Shown here: positions 1-7,805 of the stretch, one piece after another | Layout of the letters: each line of letters begins with the position of its first letter | Position numbering within the stretch: the first letter of the stretch is position 1 | Assembly (NCBI GenBank): GCA_014804085.1 | Contig: JAAVAM010000034.1 | Coordinates: forward strand, 166,067-179,546 | DNA from: Treponema sp. | Lineage (GTDB): Bacteria; Spirochaetota; Spirochaetia; Treponematales; Treponemataceae | Length of the DNA: 13,480 nt | Reading direction: 5' to 3' | The notes under the pieces: model-generated | Databases searched by the model: none | Told to the model about the DNA's origin: nothing | The model's input: the letters and a program-made list of their open reading frames with translations, nothing else | Position numbers and translations under genes: made by a program

Positions 1-89
1 GCCCCGCTCGTAGAGCCGCACGAACCAAGCGTCAGCGCGAGCGCGCCGCACAGCATTCCGCACGCAATGCGTCCTGTAGAAATCTTCAT
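1..89 (-). CDS. Lipoprotein, N-terminal fragment (cut by window edge)
   Basis: Reading from ATG at 89 toward position 1 gives 29 codons and runs off the window. The peptide starts MKISTGR, continues with a hydrophobic stretch, and reaches a lipobox L-G-S-C at residues 21-24 followed by GSTSG, so the product is predicted to be exported, cleaved at Cys24 and lipid-anchored. A strong Shine-Dalgarno (GAGGAG, 96-101) sits 6 nt before the ATG, and a good promoter lies at 119-147. It follows the shorter pectate lyase gene on the same strand but has its own promoter. The function of the mature part cannot be told from this fragment. Confidence 0.8.
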   Translation of the reverse strand, partial: MKISTGRIACGMLCGALALTLGSCGSTSG

Positions 90-118
90 ACATATCTCCT
101 CAATGTAATGTTTTTATC

Positions 119-147
119 ATTCTACACTATAACCTGCAATCGCGCAA
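119..147 (-). promoter_or_regulatory. Sigma70-like promoter for the lipoprotein at 89
   Basis: On the minus strand, TTGCGC (142-147) is followed by 17 bp and TAGAAT (119-124). The predicted start of transcription is near 112, leaving a leader of about 22 nt with a good GAGGAG. The TTGCG type of -35 recurs at other promoters in this window. Confidence 0.5.
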
Positions 148-157
148 AGGAAAAGTG

Positions 158-184
158 TTGCAATGCGGGAAAATCCTATTGCAA
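158..184 (-). terminator. Weak hairpin over the stop codon of the shorter pectate lyase gene
   Basis: A 7-bp inverted repeat (TTGCAAT / ATTGCAA, 13-nt loop) spans the stop codon, followed on the minus strand by CACTTTTCC. The T-run is short and the stem AT-rich, so it may be a weak terminator or chance. Confidence 0.25.
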
Positions 185-1972
185 TATGCAGTCTGCCCCG
201 GCGGAGACGACGACGTTTGCCTTTGCCTGCGACGCGCTGACGGGGGTGTAAGTGTACGCCTTGACCGCCGTGCTGAATAATGTTGAACCGGCAACCGTGG
301 TGTCGCACTTTGCGCTGTCGGAGTTGCCCGAAGCGTACAGTTTGCCGTCATTGTTCTTGAAGCTGTATTTTATGCCCGAACCGAAATAGTTTGCCTCCGC
401 GTAGATAATGCTGTCTTTGCGGCAGCCAACCGCATACTGCTGGCTATATGTCGGATTGCTGTCTGCGTCATAGTAGTTGTTCAGAATGTGGATTGTCGTG
501 TTGCGCACCATGGGCAGTCGCTGGCCGCAGTTGTAGAAGTAGTTGCCCTGCAACGTGACGAAACGTTTTTTGTTGTCGCCGTTGCTATCGGAAGAGCCGA
601 TAAGCATGGTCTTGTCGTGGTTGCGGAACACGCAGTTTGAGACGGTGATGTTCGTGGAATCGTCTTTCATGTCGCACAAGCCGTCGTAGGTCTGCCATTT
701 TTCTTGGCTGCTTCCGTTGGTCTGCACGTAACCGAGCGTCAGCGTGTCCTCAAACGTACAGTGGTCAATCCAAATATTCTTGCTTGTGTTCTGAATATTG
801 ACGCCGTCCCACTGCGCATTGTAGCCGTCGTTATTCTCGTGGTGGGGGAACGGATCGAACGCATCCTGTATGGTCAGGTTGCGAATTTGGATATTTGACG
901 CGCCGCTAATCTGGATTGTGCCGCCACGGATGCCGCAGCCGGGTCCTTTGCCGATAAGCGTCGTATTCGATTTCAAATTCAATTTTATGCGGTCGCCATG
1001 CGTTTTATTGAGCGACCATATAACTTTTCCCACAGCGGTTTGCGGACTGGACGATGATTTGTCGTCCGTAGAAGTGGAGCACCCTGTGGCATACGCCTCT
1101 CGCAATGCTTTGTATGAACTATAGTCACTATTTTCTTTCACAAAAGCGTCCAGCGCGGGCGTTGAGTCCGTAGACTTGCCGCCTGCGGCAGGGAGCATTC
1201 CGTCCGACATATCAATCATCGCGGTGACGACAATCACGCCGCCTTTTGCAATCGCAGCCCTCAATGCGTCTTTGGTGGCGACTTCCGTGCCGCCGGTGGT
1301 CGCATAGTTTTTTCCCAAGCTTGCGTAGCCGAGCGGAGCGTCGGTCAAGGCGATGCTGCCTTTGGCAATTTTGACGGTGCATGCCGCCTTTTTTCCGTTC
1401 ACCGTCATTGCGGTAATCGTCGCCGTGCCCGCGCCGACTGCGGTAACAGTCACCGTATTTCCTTGCGCGGGCGACACGGCGGCAATGCCCGTGTTTGAGG
1501 AAGCCCATGCAATCACCTTGAGGCTGTCGCCATCAAGGGCATCGGCATTGTCGATAGTCGCGGCAAGTTTTTCTGTCGCACCCGTCTCCAGTTCCAGTGC
1601 CGTTTTGTCCAAAGTGATAGCTGCGGGACATTCGTTCGCGACGGTTACCGTGTATGCGTTGCTTGTCAGGTCGCCCTGCCGCACCGTTACGGTTGCCGTG
1701 CCGCGGGTTTGTGCGGTCAGCGTCAATGTGCCGGTCGTGCTCGGCTCATAGTCCACAATGCCGGACGCGGGCGTAACCGTCCATGCGTAAGCCGCCGCTG
1801 TGTCTGCCGTCGTCTGTGCCGTAAGGGTAATCGTCCCGCCTACTTTGACATAGCCGTTGTCGGGCGCGGTAACAGCAATATACCCCCCCCCAACGTCATC
1901 TTCCGCACACGCTGTCAATGCCATTATCAGTGCCGCCAACGCGACGACAGGCAACGTCCGTTTTTTCTGCAT
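176..1972 (-). CDS. Lipoprotein pectate lyase (PL1) with two Ig-like domains
   Basis: The product is 598 residues. Start chosen at ATG 1972 because AGGT-type Shine-Dalgarno GGAGGT (1978-1983) lies just before it; an upstream in-frame ATG at 1987 would overlap that site. A signal peptide ends in the lipobox L-T-A-C (Cys22). Two BIG2-like immunoglobulin repeats follow (about 30-112 and 115-203), then a parallel beta-helix polysaccharide lyase family 1 domain (about 205-598). PL1 hallmarks are visible: WIDHC (401-405), a DGLCD segment followed by ITVSN, HDKTMLIGSS, and RLPMVR (485-490) matching RxPxxR with the catalytic arginine. The family cleaves polygalacturonate by Ca-dependent beta-elimination, here presumably at the cell surface. 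It is a tandem paralogue of the gene at 2090-4440, but lacks that gene's extra module. A G9 run just after the lipid-attachment cysteine keeps the frame open. Confidence 0.92.
   Translation of the reverse strand: MQKKRTLPVVALAALIMALTACAEDDVGGGYIAVTAPDNGYVKVGGTITLTAQTTADTAAAYAWTVTPASGIVDYEPSTTGTLTLTAQTRGTATVTVRQGDLTSNAYTVTVANECPAAITLDKTALELETGATEKLAATIDNADALDGDSLKVIAWASSNTGIAAVSPAQGNTVTVTAVGAGTATITAMTVNGKKAACTVKIAKGSIALTDAPLGYASLGKNYATTGGTEVATKDALRAAIAKGGVIVVTAMIDMSDGMLPAAGGKSTDSTPALDAFVKENSDYSSYKALREAYATGCSTSTDDKSSSSPQTAVGKVIWSLNKTHGDRIKLNLKSNTTLIGKGPGCGIRGGTIQISGASNIQIRNLTIQDAFDPFPHHENNDGYNAQWDGVNIQNTSKNIWIDHCTFEDTLTLGYVQTNGSSQEKWQTYDGLCDMKDDSTNITVSNCVFRNHDKTMLIGSSDSNGDNKKRFVTLQGNYFYNCGQRLPMVRNTTIHILNNYYDADSNPTYSQQYAVGCRKDSIIYAEANYFGSGIKYSFKNNDGKLYASGNSDSAKCDTTVAGSTLFSTAVKAYTYTPVSASQAKANVVVSAGADCILQ
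1883..1891 (-). repeat. Poly-G tract (G9) in the coding start of the shorter pectate lyase
   Basis: Nine C on the plus strand encode Gly-Gly-Gly a few residues after the lipobox cysteine. Losing one G would shift the frame and reach a TAG 15 codons beyond the tract, so the present length is the ON state. Runs of this length are prone to slipped-strand mispairing. Confidence 0.85.
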
Positions 1973-1995
1973 AGTGAACCTCCGCATTGCCAGTC

Positions 1996-2024
1996 ATTAT
2001 ACACCGCCGCGCCGAATTCCGCAA
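1996..2024 (-). promoter_or_regulatory. Promoter of the shorter pectate lyase gene
   Basis: TTGCGG (2019-2024), a 17-bp spacer and a perfect TATAAT (1996-2001) on the minus strand. Transcription would begin near 1989, giving a short leader of about 17 nt that still holds GGAGGT. It begins 4 bp after the T-run of the preceding terminator. Confidence 0.65.
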
Positions 2025-2027
2025 ACT

Positions 2028-2045
2028 AAAAACGCCGCCACGGCG
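2028..2045 (-). terminator. Rho-independent terminator after the larger pectate lyase gene
   Basis: On the minus strand the stem CGCCG-TGG-CGGCG is followed directly by TTTTTAGTTT. It lies 45 bp past the stop at 2090 and just before the next gene's promoter, so the two paralogues are probably separate transcription units. Confidence 0.7.
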
Positions 2046-2069
2046 AACCATGGCAGCGTAAGGGCAGAA

Positions 2070-2086
2070 CGTTTGCAGCGCAAACG
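2070..2086 (-). other. Stem-loop just after the larger pectate lyase stop
   Basis: CGTTTGC-GCT-GCAAACG is a perfect 7-bp stem with a 3-nt loop, beginning 3 nt beyond the stop codon. It has no T-run, so it may protect the mRNA end or assist the terminator at 2028-2045. Confidence 0.45.
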
Positions 2087-2089
2087 GGG

Positions 2090-4440
2090 TTACCGTTTCA
2101 GCGTGTAGCCCGCTCCGGCGGAAGACATGGCATTCGTCTTTGCCTGCTCCGCAGTGACGGGGGTGTAGGTGTATACTTTGACCGCCGTGCTGAACAATGT
2201 TGAATCTGCTATCGTAGTTTTGTTCTTCCCTTTTGCAGAATTATCTTTATCACCCGAAGCGTGTACCGTACCTTGATTATTATCAAAACTGTACTGAATG
2301 CCCGAGTCGAAGTAATTTGCCTCCGTGTAGATAATGCTCGTCTCACGACAACCGACCGCATACGAATTCTTATACACCGCATTGCTGTCCGCATTGTAGT
2401 AATTGTTCAGAATGTGAATCGTCGTGTTGCGCACCATGGGCAGACGCTGACCGCAGTTGTAGAAGTAATTCCCTTGCAATGTGACGAAGCGTTCAGCGTT
2501 GTTACCGTCAGAAGTACCTGATCCGATAAGCATAGTCTTGTCGTGATTGCGGAAGATACAGTTTGAGACGGTGACATTTGTTGTCTTACTTGCCGGGTTT
2601 GTCCTGTTCTTTATATCACACAAACCGTCGTACATCTGCCATTTTTCATCAAGTGTTCCGGCCGTATACACATGCCCCACGGCAAGCGTATCTTCAAAGG
2701 TACAATGGTCAATCCAAACGTTCTCGCTCCCTTCCACGACAACGCCATCCCATTGCGCATTGTACTGATCACCAGCTTCATGATGAGGGAACGGGTCGAA
2801 TGCATCTTTGATTGTCAAGTTGCGAATCTGAACATTTTTCGCGCTCGTAATCTGAATTGAACCGCCTTTGATACCGCACCCAGGTCCTGCACCGATGAGC
2901 GTCGTATTCGATAGTACTGACACCTTTATGATATTTCCGTATGCTTTATTGAACTCCCATAAAGTATCATACAGGGAACTGTTCTTTGAAGAATCTTTCG
3001 ATTTATCCTCCGTGTCCTTTGTACAAGCCGAAGCATACGCATTTACCCATGCGGCATACGTGTCATATCCTTTATCTTGTTTTTTAACAAATGCATCCAA
3101 TGTCGTTAAATTGGGGAATTCACTGGTTGAGGCAGGAAGCATTCCGTCTGACATATCAATCATGCCGTCAATAATAATCACGCCGCCACTCTTAATCGCG
3201 CTCAGCAAATCTGCCCGATTGGTAACCGTCTTTCCGCCCATGGTCACATAACTCGTTCCCTTGCTTGCGTAGCCGAGCGGAGTGTCGGTCAGGGAGATAG
3301 TTTTGCCGCTGAGGTCGGGGTCAGTCGGGGTTGAAGGCTGCGTACCCGTGCCACTACCTGATTGCGGCGTTATCGTGATGCTTTTGATATACAATTCGTT
3401 TGACGCGCCGATGTACAAAGTTGTGCCGTCGCCACCGTCAAACGTATCTGTATAATCAAACGACATGCCTTTATCAGCCACTACTGCTGTTGCTTTTTTC
3501 GTTTCACCGTTGCCCACGGTTACTTCCAAATTCCTATCAGAACTGCCATTAAAATACCACTGTATAGTCACCTTAACAGCACCTTTAACGTTGTCTATTT
3601 TGAGAGCATCTTTTTTAATACACAAACCGGCATCGCTATCATAACGATATGCAGGCTTACCTTGTGTCGTTCCTTTTTTTGTTCCATCTTTTGAAAGCAC
3701 GAGTATCAACGCTTTCTTTTCACCATCAATTTCATGATTCTCGGTAAGTTCTTGAGATGTTGTGGTCAAATACGTAATATCTGTTCTATTAGTAAAATTC
3801 CACTCATCGTCACTTGCCGTCACGGACGTAGATGTCTGCGCAGTAACGGTAACCGTACACGTCGCATATATTCCGTTTGTCGTCGTTGCGGTAATCGTCG
3901 CTTCACCCGCGCTGACTGCGGTAACAAGACCGCTACCACTCACTTTGGCAATGCTTTCATTTGAAGAAGTCCATGTAATCTTTTTGTGTGCTGCGTCAAG
4001 AGCATCCGCATTACCAATCGTAGCCGTAATCTGCCCCGTTTCGTCCACTTTGAGGCTCAACGAAGTTGGACTAACCTCAATACCTGACGGCTGGACGACA
4101 TCTGCGCCCTCAACCGTAACGCTGCACGTCGCCTTTTTCGTCGCATCAGCTTTTGCAGTAGCGGTTATCGTTGCCGTGCCTTCCCCTGCCGCCGTAACTT
4201 TTCCATTACTATCAACGGTCGCGACACTCAACTTGTTTGACGACCATGTTACTGCGGCAGAAACAACGCCGTTAATTTTTGCCTGAAGCGTTGCATCTTT
4301 TCCAATCTCAAGTGTTAGTGTCGTCGGCTCAATCGTAACAGTCTCAACACCCCCCCCGTTTCGGGGTCGTCGTTTTTGCATGCTGCAAACGCCAATGCCA
4401 TGCACAGCGCAATGGCGATTTTTTGCATCGTCTGTTTCAT
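2090..4440 (-). CDS. Lipoprotein pectate lyase (PL1), frame broken at a poly-G tract (probably phase-variable, OFF)
   Basis: The natural start is ATG 4440, with GGAGG (4448-4452) 7 nt upstream and a lipoprotein signal peptide (MKQTMQKI..., lipobox A-F-A-A-C, Cys21, then KNDDPET). With the G8 run at 4350-4357 this frame stops at TAA 4315-4317 after 41 residues. The long frame to 2090 has only an ATG at 4405, with no Shine-Dalgarno and no signal peptide. Adding one G joins them into 783 residues. In restored numbering: two BIG2-like domains (about 32-112, 117-200), a beta-sandwich module of unknown family (about 212-358), a Gly/Ser/Thr/Pro linker, and the PL1 catalytic domain (about 380-783) with WIDHC (575-579), HDKTMLIGS and RLPMVR (666-671). 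The catalytic half is intact and closely similar to the gene at 176-1972, arguing against long-standing decay. Base composition looks less GC-rich than the neighbouring housekeeping genes. A sequencing error in the run cannot be excluded. Confidence 0.88.
4350..4357 (-). repeat. Poly-G tract (G8) that breaks the larger pectate lyase frame
   Basis: Eight C on the plus strand, eight codons after the lipobox cysteine. In the signal-peptide frame, ACG plus eight G reads into GTG TTG AGA and soon a stop. With nine G it reads Gly-Gly-Gly-Val-Glu-Thr, joining the Ig-like domain. The position matches the G9 tract of the paralogue. Confidence 0.85.
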
Positions 4441-4475
4441 ATCGTATCCTCCATAAATAATACGCTGTTAGTCTG

Positions 4476-4481
4476 ACTATA
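4476..4481 (-). promoter_or_regulatory. Possible -10 box of the larger pectate lyase gene
   Basis: TATAGT on the minus strand lies 35 nt before the ATG at 4440. No convincing -35 is seen at 16-18 bp, so the promoter may be weak or activator-dependent. Confidence 0.35.
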
Positions 4482-4504
4482 GCATGCTACGGTAAACAAG
4501 GCTA

Positions 4505-4537
4505 CCCCCCCAACCCGTTTTTGAAAAAAACTTGGGG
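4505..4537 (-). other. G7 run and nested hairpin between the nuclease and pectate lyase genes
   Basis: A run of seven G (minus strand, 4505-4511) lies upstream of the pectate lyase -10 box. Part of it pairs in a hairpin: CCCCAA (4532-4537) with TTGGGG (4508-4513), enclosing GTTTTT / AAAAAC with a TTC loop and a GGG bulge. It lies 25 nt after the nuclease stop, so it could be that gene's terminator, although the T-run is inside the hairpin. Nothing else is recognisable in 4441-4562. Confidence 0.35.
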
Positions 4538-4562
4538 AAAAATGCCGTTTTTGCGCGGCGCG

Positions 4563-5996
4563 TCAGGTCAGTTCGTAGGTCTCGCCGTACTTGACCACCT
4601 GCACGTCCTGGTAGCCGCGCCCCGCAAGGTATTCCGTGAATGCCGCCTGCGCGTTCTTTTCGCCGTGCACCATAAAGATTTTTTTCAGGCGGGACGTGTC
4701 TATGGCATCGAGCCATTCGCCGCATTCCTTGTAGTCGGCGTGCGCGCTGAACGCGTTGATTGTCTCCACGCTCGCCCGCACGGCGTACCGCTCGCCCATG
4801 ATGTTCACTTCCTTTTCGCCGTCGCGGATTTTGCGCCCCAGCGTGTTTTCCGCCATGTAGCCCACGATGAGAATCGTGTTGCGCGGGTTGGAAATGCTGT
4901 TGGCAAGGTGATGCTGGACGCGCCCCGACTCGCACATGCCGTCCGCGCTGATGATAATCATCGGGCCGGGCTTGTCGTTCAGGCTCTTCGACTCTTCCAC
5001 GCTCGACACGAACGAAAGCGCGCCGAATCCGAACGGGTTTTTGTGGTGGTCAAGGAACGCCTTTTTTACGGCGGAACTGTAGCATTCGGAATGCACCTGA
5101 TAGATGCCCGTGGCGTTCACTGCCATGGGAGAGTCCACGTAAATGGGAATCTGCGGGATTTTGCGCTGGTCAACGAGCAGGTGCAGGTAGTAGACCAGCT
5201 CCTGCGTGCGCTCAATGGCGAACGCGGGAATGATAATCTTGCCTTTCTTGTCAATGGCGCGGCGAACGACTTTGCGCAGCTCTTCCATGGCGATTTCCGA
5301 GCCTTCGTGGAGGCGGTCGCCGTAGGTGCTTTCCAGAAAGATATAGTCGGGCGCGGGAATGTCCGTGGCCGGGTCGCGGATAATCGGCTTGCGCTTGCGC
5401 CCCAGGTCGCCCGTAAACAGGATGCGCATCTCGCCGTCGCTGCCGTCCGCGCCCGCGCGCTGTCCCGTTATCGTCATGCAGGCAAACGCCGAGCCGAGGA
5501 TATGCCCCGCGTCAAAGAATTCCAGCACGACTCCGGGAGCGACGATCATCTTGCGGTTGTACGACTGCGTGACAATCTGGTCCGCCGCCTTCACGCAGTC
5601 CGCCTCGTCGTACAGCGGCTGCCAGACGAATTTCTCGCCTTTCTTGATTGCCTGCTTGCGCAGGTACTCCGCGTCCCGTGCCTGAATGCGCGCGCTGTCC
5701 ATCATAATCAGCATGGCAAGGTCGCGCGTGGCGGGCGTGGCGTAGATGTTGCCGTTAAAGCCCTTGCGCACGAGCACGGGCAGCAGCCCGCAGTGGTCAT
5801 AGTGCGCGTGGGTCAGGATGACCGCCTCGATTTTGTCCGTCGCAATCTCAAAGGTGCGGTTCTTTTCGTCGCTTTCTTTTCGCTTGCCCTGAAACGCGCC
5901 GCAGTCCACCATGAACGCCCGCCCGTCAATCTCAAAAATATGCTTCGAGCCGGTCACTTCCTGCGCCGCGCCGAGCGAATACACCGTTACTGCCAT
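4563..5996 (-). CDS. MBL-fold beta-CASP RNA-processing nuclease (YSH1/CPSF-73-like)
   Basis: The product is 477 residues, a usual length for bacterial stand-alone members. Metallo-beta-lactamase motifs are complete: HAHYDH (63-68), AGHILGS (163-169), FTGDLG (194-199) and the beta-CASP ESTYGDR (222-228), followed by IPAFAIERTQE, SAHAD (417-421) and VHGE (443-446). Such proteins are zinc-dependent ribonucleases of the cytoplasm; the exact substrate in bacteria is usually unknown. AGGTGG (6003-6008) lies 6 nt before the ATG, and a promoter is visible at 6029-6057, so it can be transcribed apart from ptsI. No signal peptide or extra domain is seen. Confidence 0.93.
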   Translation of the reverse strand: MAVTVYSLGAAQEVTGSKHIFEIDGRAFMVDCGAFQGKRKESDEKNRTFEIATDKIEAVILTHAHYDHCGLLPVLVRKGFNGNIYATPATRDLAMLIMMDSARIQARDAEYLRKQAIKKGEKFVWQPLYDEADCVKAADQIVTQSYNRKMIVAPGVVLEFFDAGHILGSAFACMTITGQRAGADGSDGEMRILFTGDLGRKRKPIIRDPATDIPAPDYIFLESTYGDRLHEGSEIAMEELRKVVRRAIDKKGKIIIPAFAIERTQELVYYLHLLVDQRKIPQIPIYVDSPMAVNATGIYQVHSECYSSAVKKAFLDHHKNPFGFGALSFVSSVEESKSLNDKPGPMIIISADGMCESGRVQHHLANSISNPRNTILIVGYMAENTLGRKIRDGEKEVNIMGERYAVRASVETINAFSAHADYKECGEWLDAIDTSRLKKIFMVHGEKNAQAAFTEYLAGRGYQDVQVVKYGETYELT

Positions 5997-6028
5997 GAGC
6001 GTCCACCTGTCCTTGTCGTCTTGCCTTT

Positions 6029-6057
6029 ATTTTAAAGCCAAAAAAGCGAATGCACAA
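6029..6057 (-). promoter_or_regulatory. Promoter of the MBL-fold nuclease gene
   Basis: TTGTGC (6052-6057), 17-bp spacer, TAAAAT (6029-6034) on the minus strand. The predicted leader is about 25 nt and contains the AGGTGG ribosome-binding site. Confidence 0.55.
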
Positions 6058-6058
6058 G

Positions 6059-6078
6059 AAAAAAGTGCGCGCCCGCGC
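6059..6078 (-). terminator. Probable terminator after ptsI
   Basis: Minus strand GCGC-GGGC-GCGC followed by AC and six T, starting 8 nt after the ptsI stop. The stem is short but entirely G-C; it abuts the -35 box of the nuclease gene. Confidence 0.5.
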
Positions 6079-6086
6079 GGATTCGG

Positions 6087-7763
6087 CTAGGCCTCTTGCA
6101 GTGCCTGCGCGGCGCAGGATTCCAGCTCGGCAATGGTATGGCGGGCGAGCAGCGATTTTGTGCCGCTTATCAGCTTGGGACTCATGCTGAGTGAGCGGAT
6201 TCCCATGCCCGCAAGGATTTTTGCGCCGTCGGCGCGGCTCGCCATTTCGCCGCACACGCTGACGGGAATGCCGGCGTTCGCCCCGTGCGTGACCGTCGCG
6301 CGGATCAGACGCAAAACGGCGATGTGCAACTCGTCGTACAATGGCGCGACCGTGGCGTTCTCGCGGTCAACGCCCACCGTGTACTGCGTCAAATCGTTCG
6401 TTCCTATAGAAAAAAAGTCGCTCTCGGACGCGAGCAGATCCGCCGCAACCGCCGCCGCCGCCGTCTCCACCATAATGCCGATCGGCACGTCCGCCTTAAA
6501 CGGAATGCCGTCCGCAAGCAGGCTCTCGCGCACCTCGCGGGCAATCTCGCGCGCCTTGCGCACCTGCGCCACGTCGGTGATGAGCGGCAGCATGATCTTG
6601 AGGTTGCCGAACACGCTCGCCCGGTACAGCGCGCGCAGCTGCGTCCTGAGCTGCTGCGGATAGGCAAGGCTCAGGCGGATGGCGCGCAGCCCCATGAGCG
6701 GGTTTTTCTCGCCGTGCGCGAGCGGGTCTTTTGTCGGGACGAGCTTGTCGCCGCCCGCGTCGAGCGTACGGATCGTGACGGGCTTGTCTTGCATCAGATC
6801 GAGCACCGTCCGGTACGCATTGAACTGCGATTCCTCGCTGAACGTGTTCTCGCTCATAAACAGGAATTCCGTGCGGAACAGCCCGATGCCGTCCGCCCCC
6901 TCTTCCAGCGCGACACCCGCCTCTTCCACCGTGCCGATGTTCGCCAGCACCGTGACGCGCGTGCCGTCCTTGGTCAGCGCGGGCTTGTCGCGGAACGCCG
7001 TCAGCTCGGCGGCATGCTGCTTGTGCGCGGCAAGCTTCGCCTCAAATTCGGCAACGGAATCGCTGTCGGGGTTGAGCGTGACCTCGCCCACCACGCCGTC
7101 CACCACCACCGTATGCCCCGTCTTTGCGTGCCGGGTAATCTGGTGGAGCGCGAACACCGCCGGAATGCCGTAGTTGCGCGCAAGTATGCCCACGTGGCTC
7201 GAAACGCCGCCTTCTTCCAGCGCAAGCCCCGCGATGTTCCGGCGGGAAAGGATAATCGTGTCGCTCGGTGCCATGGCATGTGCCACGATGACCGCGCCGT
7301 CCGGCACCTGATTGATGTCGAACGGGTGGAAGTCGAGCAGGTCGTCAAGTACGCGCCCGAAAATGTCGCAGATGTCCTGCGCGCGCTCGGCAAGATAGGC
7401 GTTCCCGCTGTTGCGCAATTTGTCGGCATATTCGTTCGTCTTGGCGAGCAGGACGTACTCAATCGTGCGGTCGCCCGCGCGGAACGTCTTTTCAAGGTCG
7501 CCCAGGAATTCGGGGTCGTTGAGCATGAGGAAATACGTCTCAAAAATCTCGCCCTGCACCTTGTCGCCCCTGACCGCCGCCAGGTCCTGCGCCACCTGCG
7601 CCGACACCGCCTGCACCGAAGCCTGAAACCGCGCCCACTGCGCCGGAATCTCGTCCGCCGCCACCTGCCCCTGCGGAATCACCCGTTCCTGCGCGGCAGG
7701 AATGACAAACGCCTTGCCCAGCCCAATCCCGCCGGAAGCCGAAATCCCCAAAAATACGTCCAT
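6087..7763 (-). CDS. ptsI: Phosphoenolpyruvate-protein phosphotransferase (PTS enzyme I)
   Basis: The product is 558 residues, slightly shorter than the usual 570-575. Enzyme I autophosphorylates from PEP and passes the phosphate to HPr, driving or signalling sugar uptake in the cytoplasm. The order is standard: N-terminal HPr-binding region starting GISASGGIGLGKAF, the phosphohistidine segment GGVSSHVGILAR (His190), then the PEP-binding TIM barrel with GLFRTEF (294-300), the SIGTNDLTQY segment, and the active-site Cys504 in SVCGEMA. The phosphohistidine motif differs mildly from the common GGRTSHAAI form. No HPr or EII gene is in the window; some treponemes keep only a regulatory PTS, so a signalling role is possible. 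The start fits the family N-terminus, but no Shine-Dalgarno precedes it: the -10 box ends 6 nt before the ATG. Confidence 0.96.
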   Translation of the reverse strand: MDVFLGISASGGIGLGKAFVIPAAQERVIPQGQVAADEIPAQWARFQASVQAVSAQVAQDLAAVRGDKVQGEIFETYFLMLNDPEFLGDLEKTFRAGDRTIEYVLLAKTNEYADKLRNSGNAYLAERAQDICDIFGRVLDDLLDFHPFDINQVPDGAVIVAHAMAPSDTIILSRRNIAGLALEEGGVSSHVGILARNYGIPAVFALHQITRHAKTGHTVVVDGVVGEVTLNPDSDSVAEFEAKLAAHKQHAAELTAFRDKPALTKDGTRVTVLANIGTVEEAGVALEEGADGIGLFRTEFLFMSENTFSEESQFNAYRTVLDLMQDKPVTIRTLDAGGDKLVPTKDPLAHGEKNPLMGLRAIRLSLAYPQQLRTQLRALYRASVFGNLKIMLPLITDVAQVRKAREIAREVRESLLADGIPFKADVPIGIMVETAAAAVAADLLASESDFFSIGTNDLTQYTVGVDRENATVAPLYDELHIAVLRLIRATVTHGANAGIPVSVCGEMASRADGAKILAGMGIRSLSMSPKLISGTKSLLARHTIAELESCAAQALQEA

Positions 7764-7769
7764 ACCGTC

Positions 7770-7797
7770 ATCATACCGACCGGGTGCGGAATGTCAA
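7770..7797 (-). promoter_or_regulatory. ptsI promoter, leaderless arrangement
   Basis: A perfect TTGACA (7792-7797), 16-bp spacer and TATGAT (7770-7775) on the minus strand. Only six bases separate the -10 box from the ATG at 7763, so transcription should start at or next to the A of the start codon. A run of seven A from element A copy 1 lies just upstream and could act like an UP element. Confidence 0.65.
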
Positions 7798-7805
7798 GCG
7801 GCGGA

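Noticed and set aside
2090..4405. Taking ATG 4405 as the true start of the larger pectate lyase
   Set aside because: There is no Shine-Dalgarno and no signal peptide there, and its first codons are the signal-peptide region read in the wrong frame. ATG 4440 has both features.
4521..6035. A 504-codon open frame on the plus strand opposite the MBL-fold nuclease
   Set aside because: It is antisense to a gene with complete motifs, is rich in Arg/His/Val of low complexity, and has no family signal. GC-rich codon use removes stops from the opposite strand.
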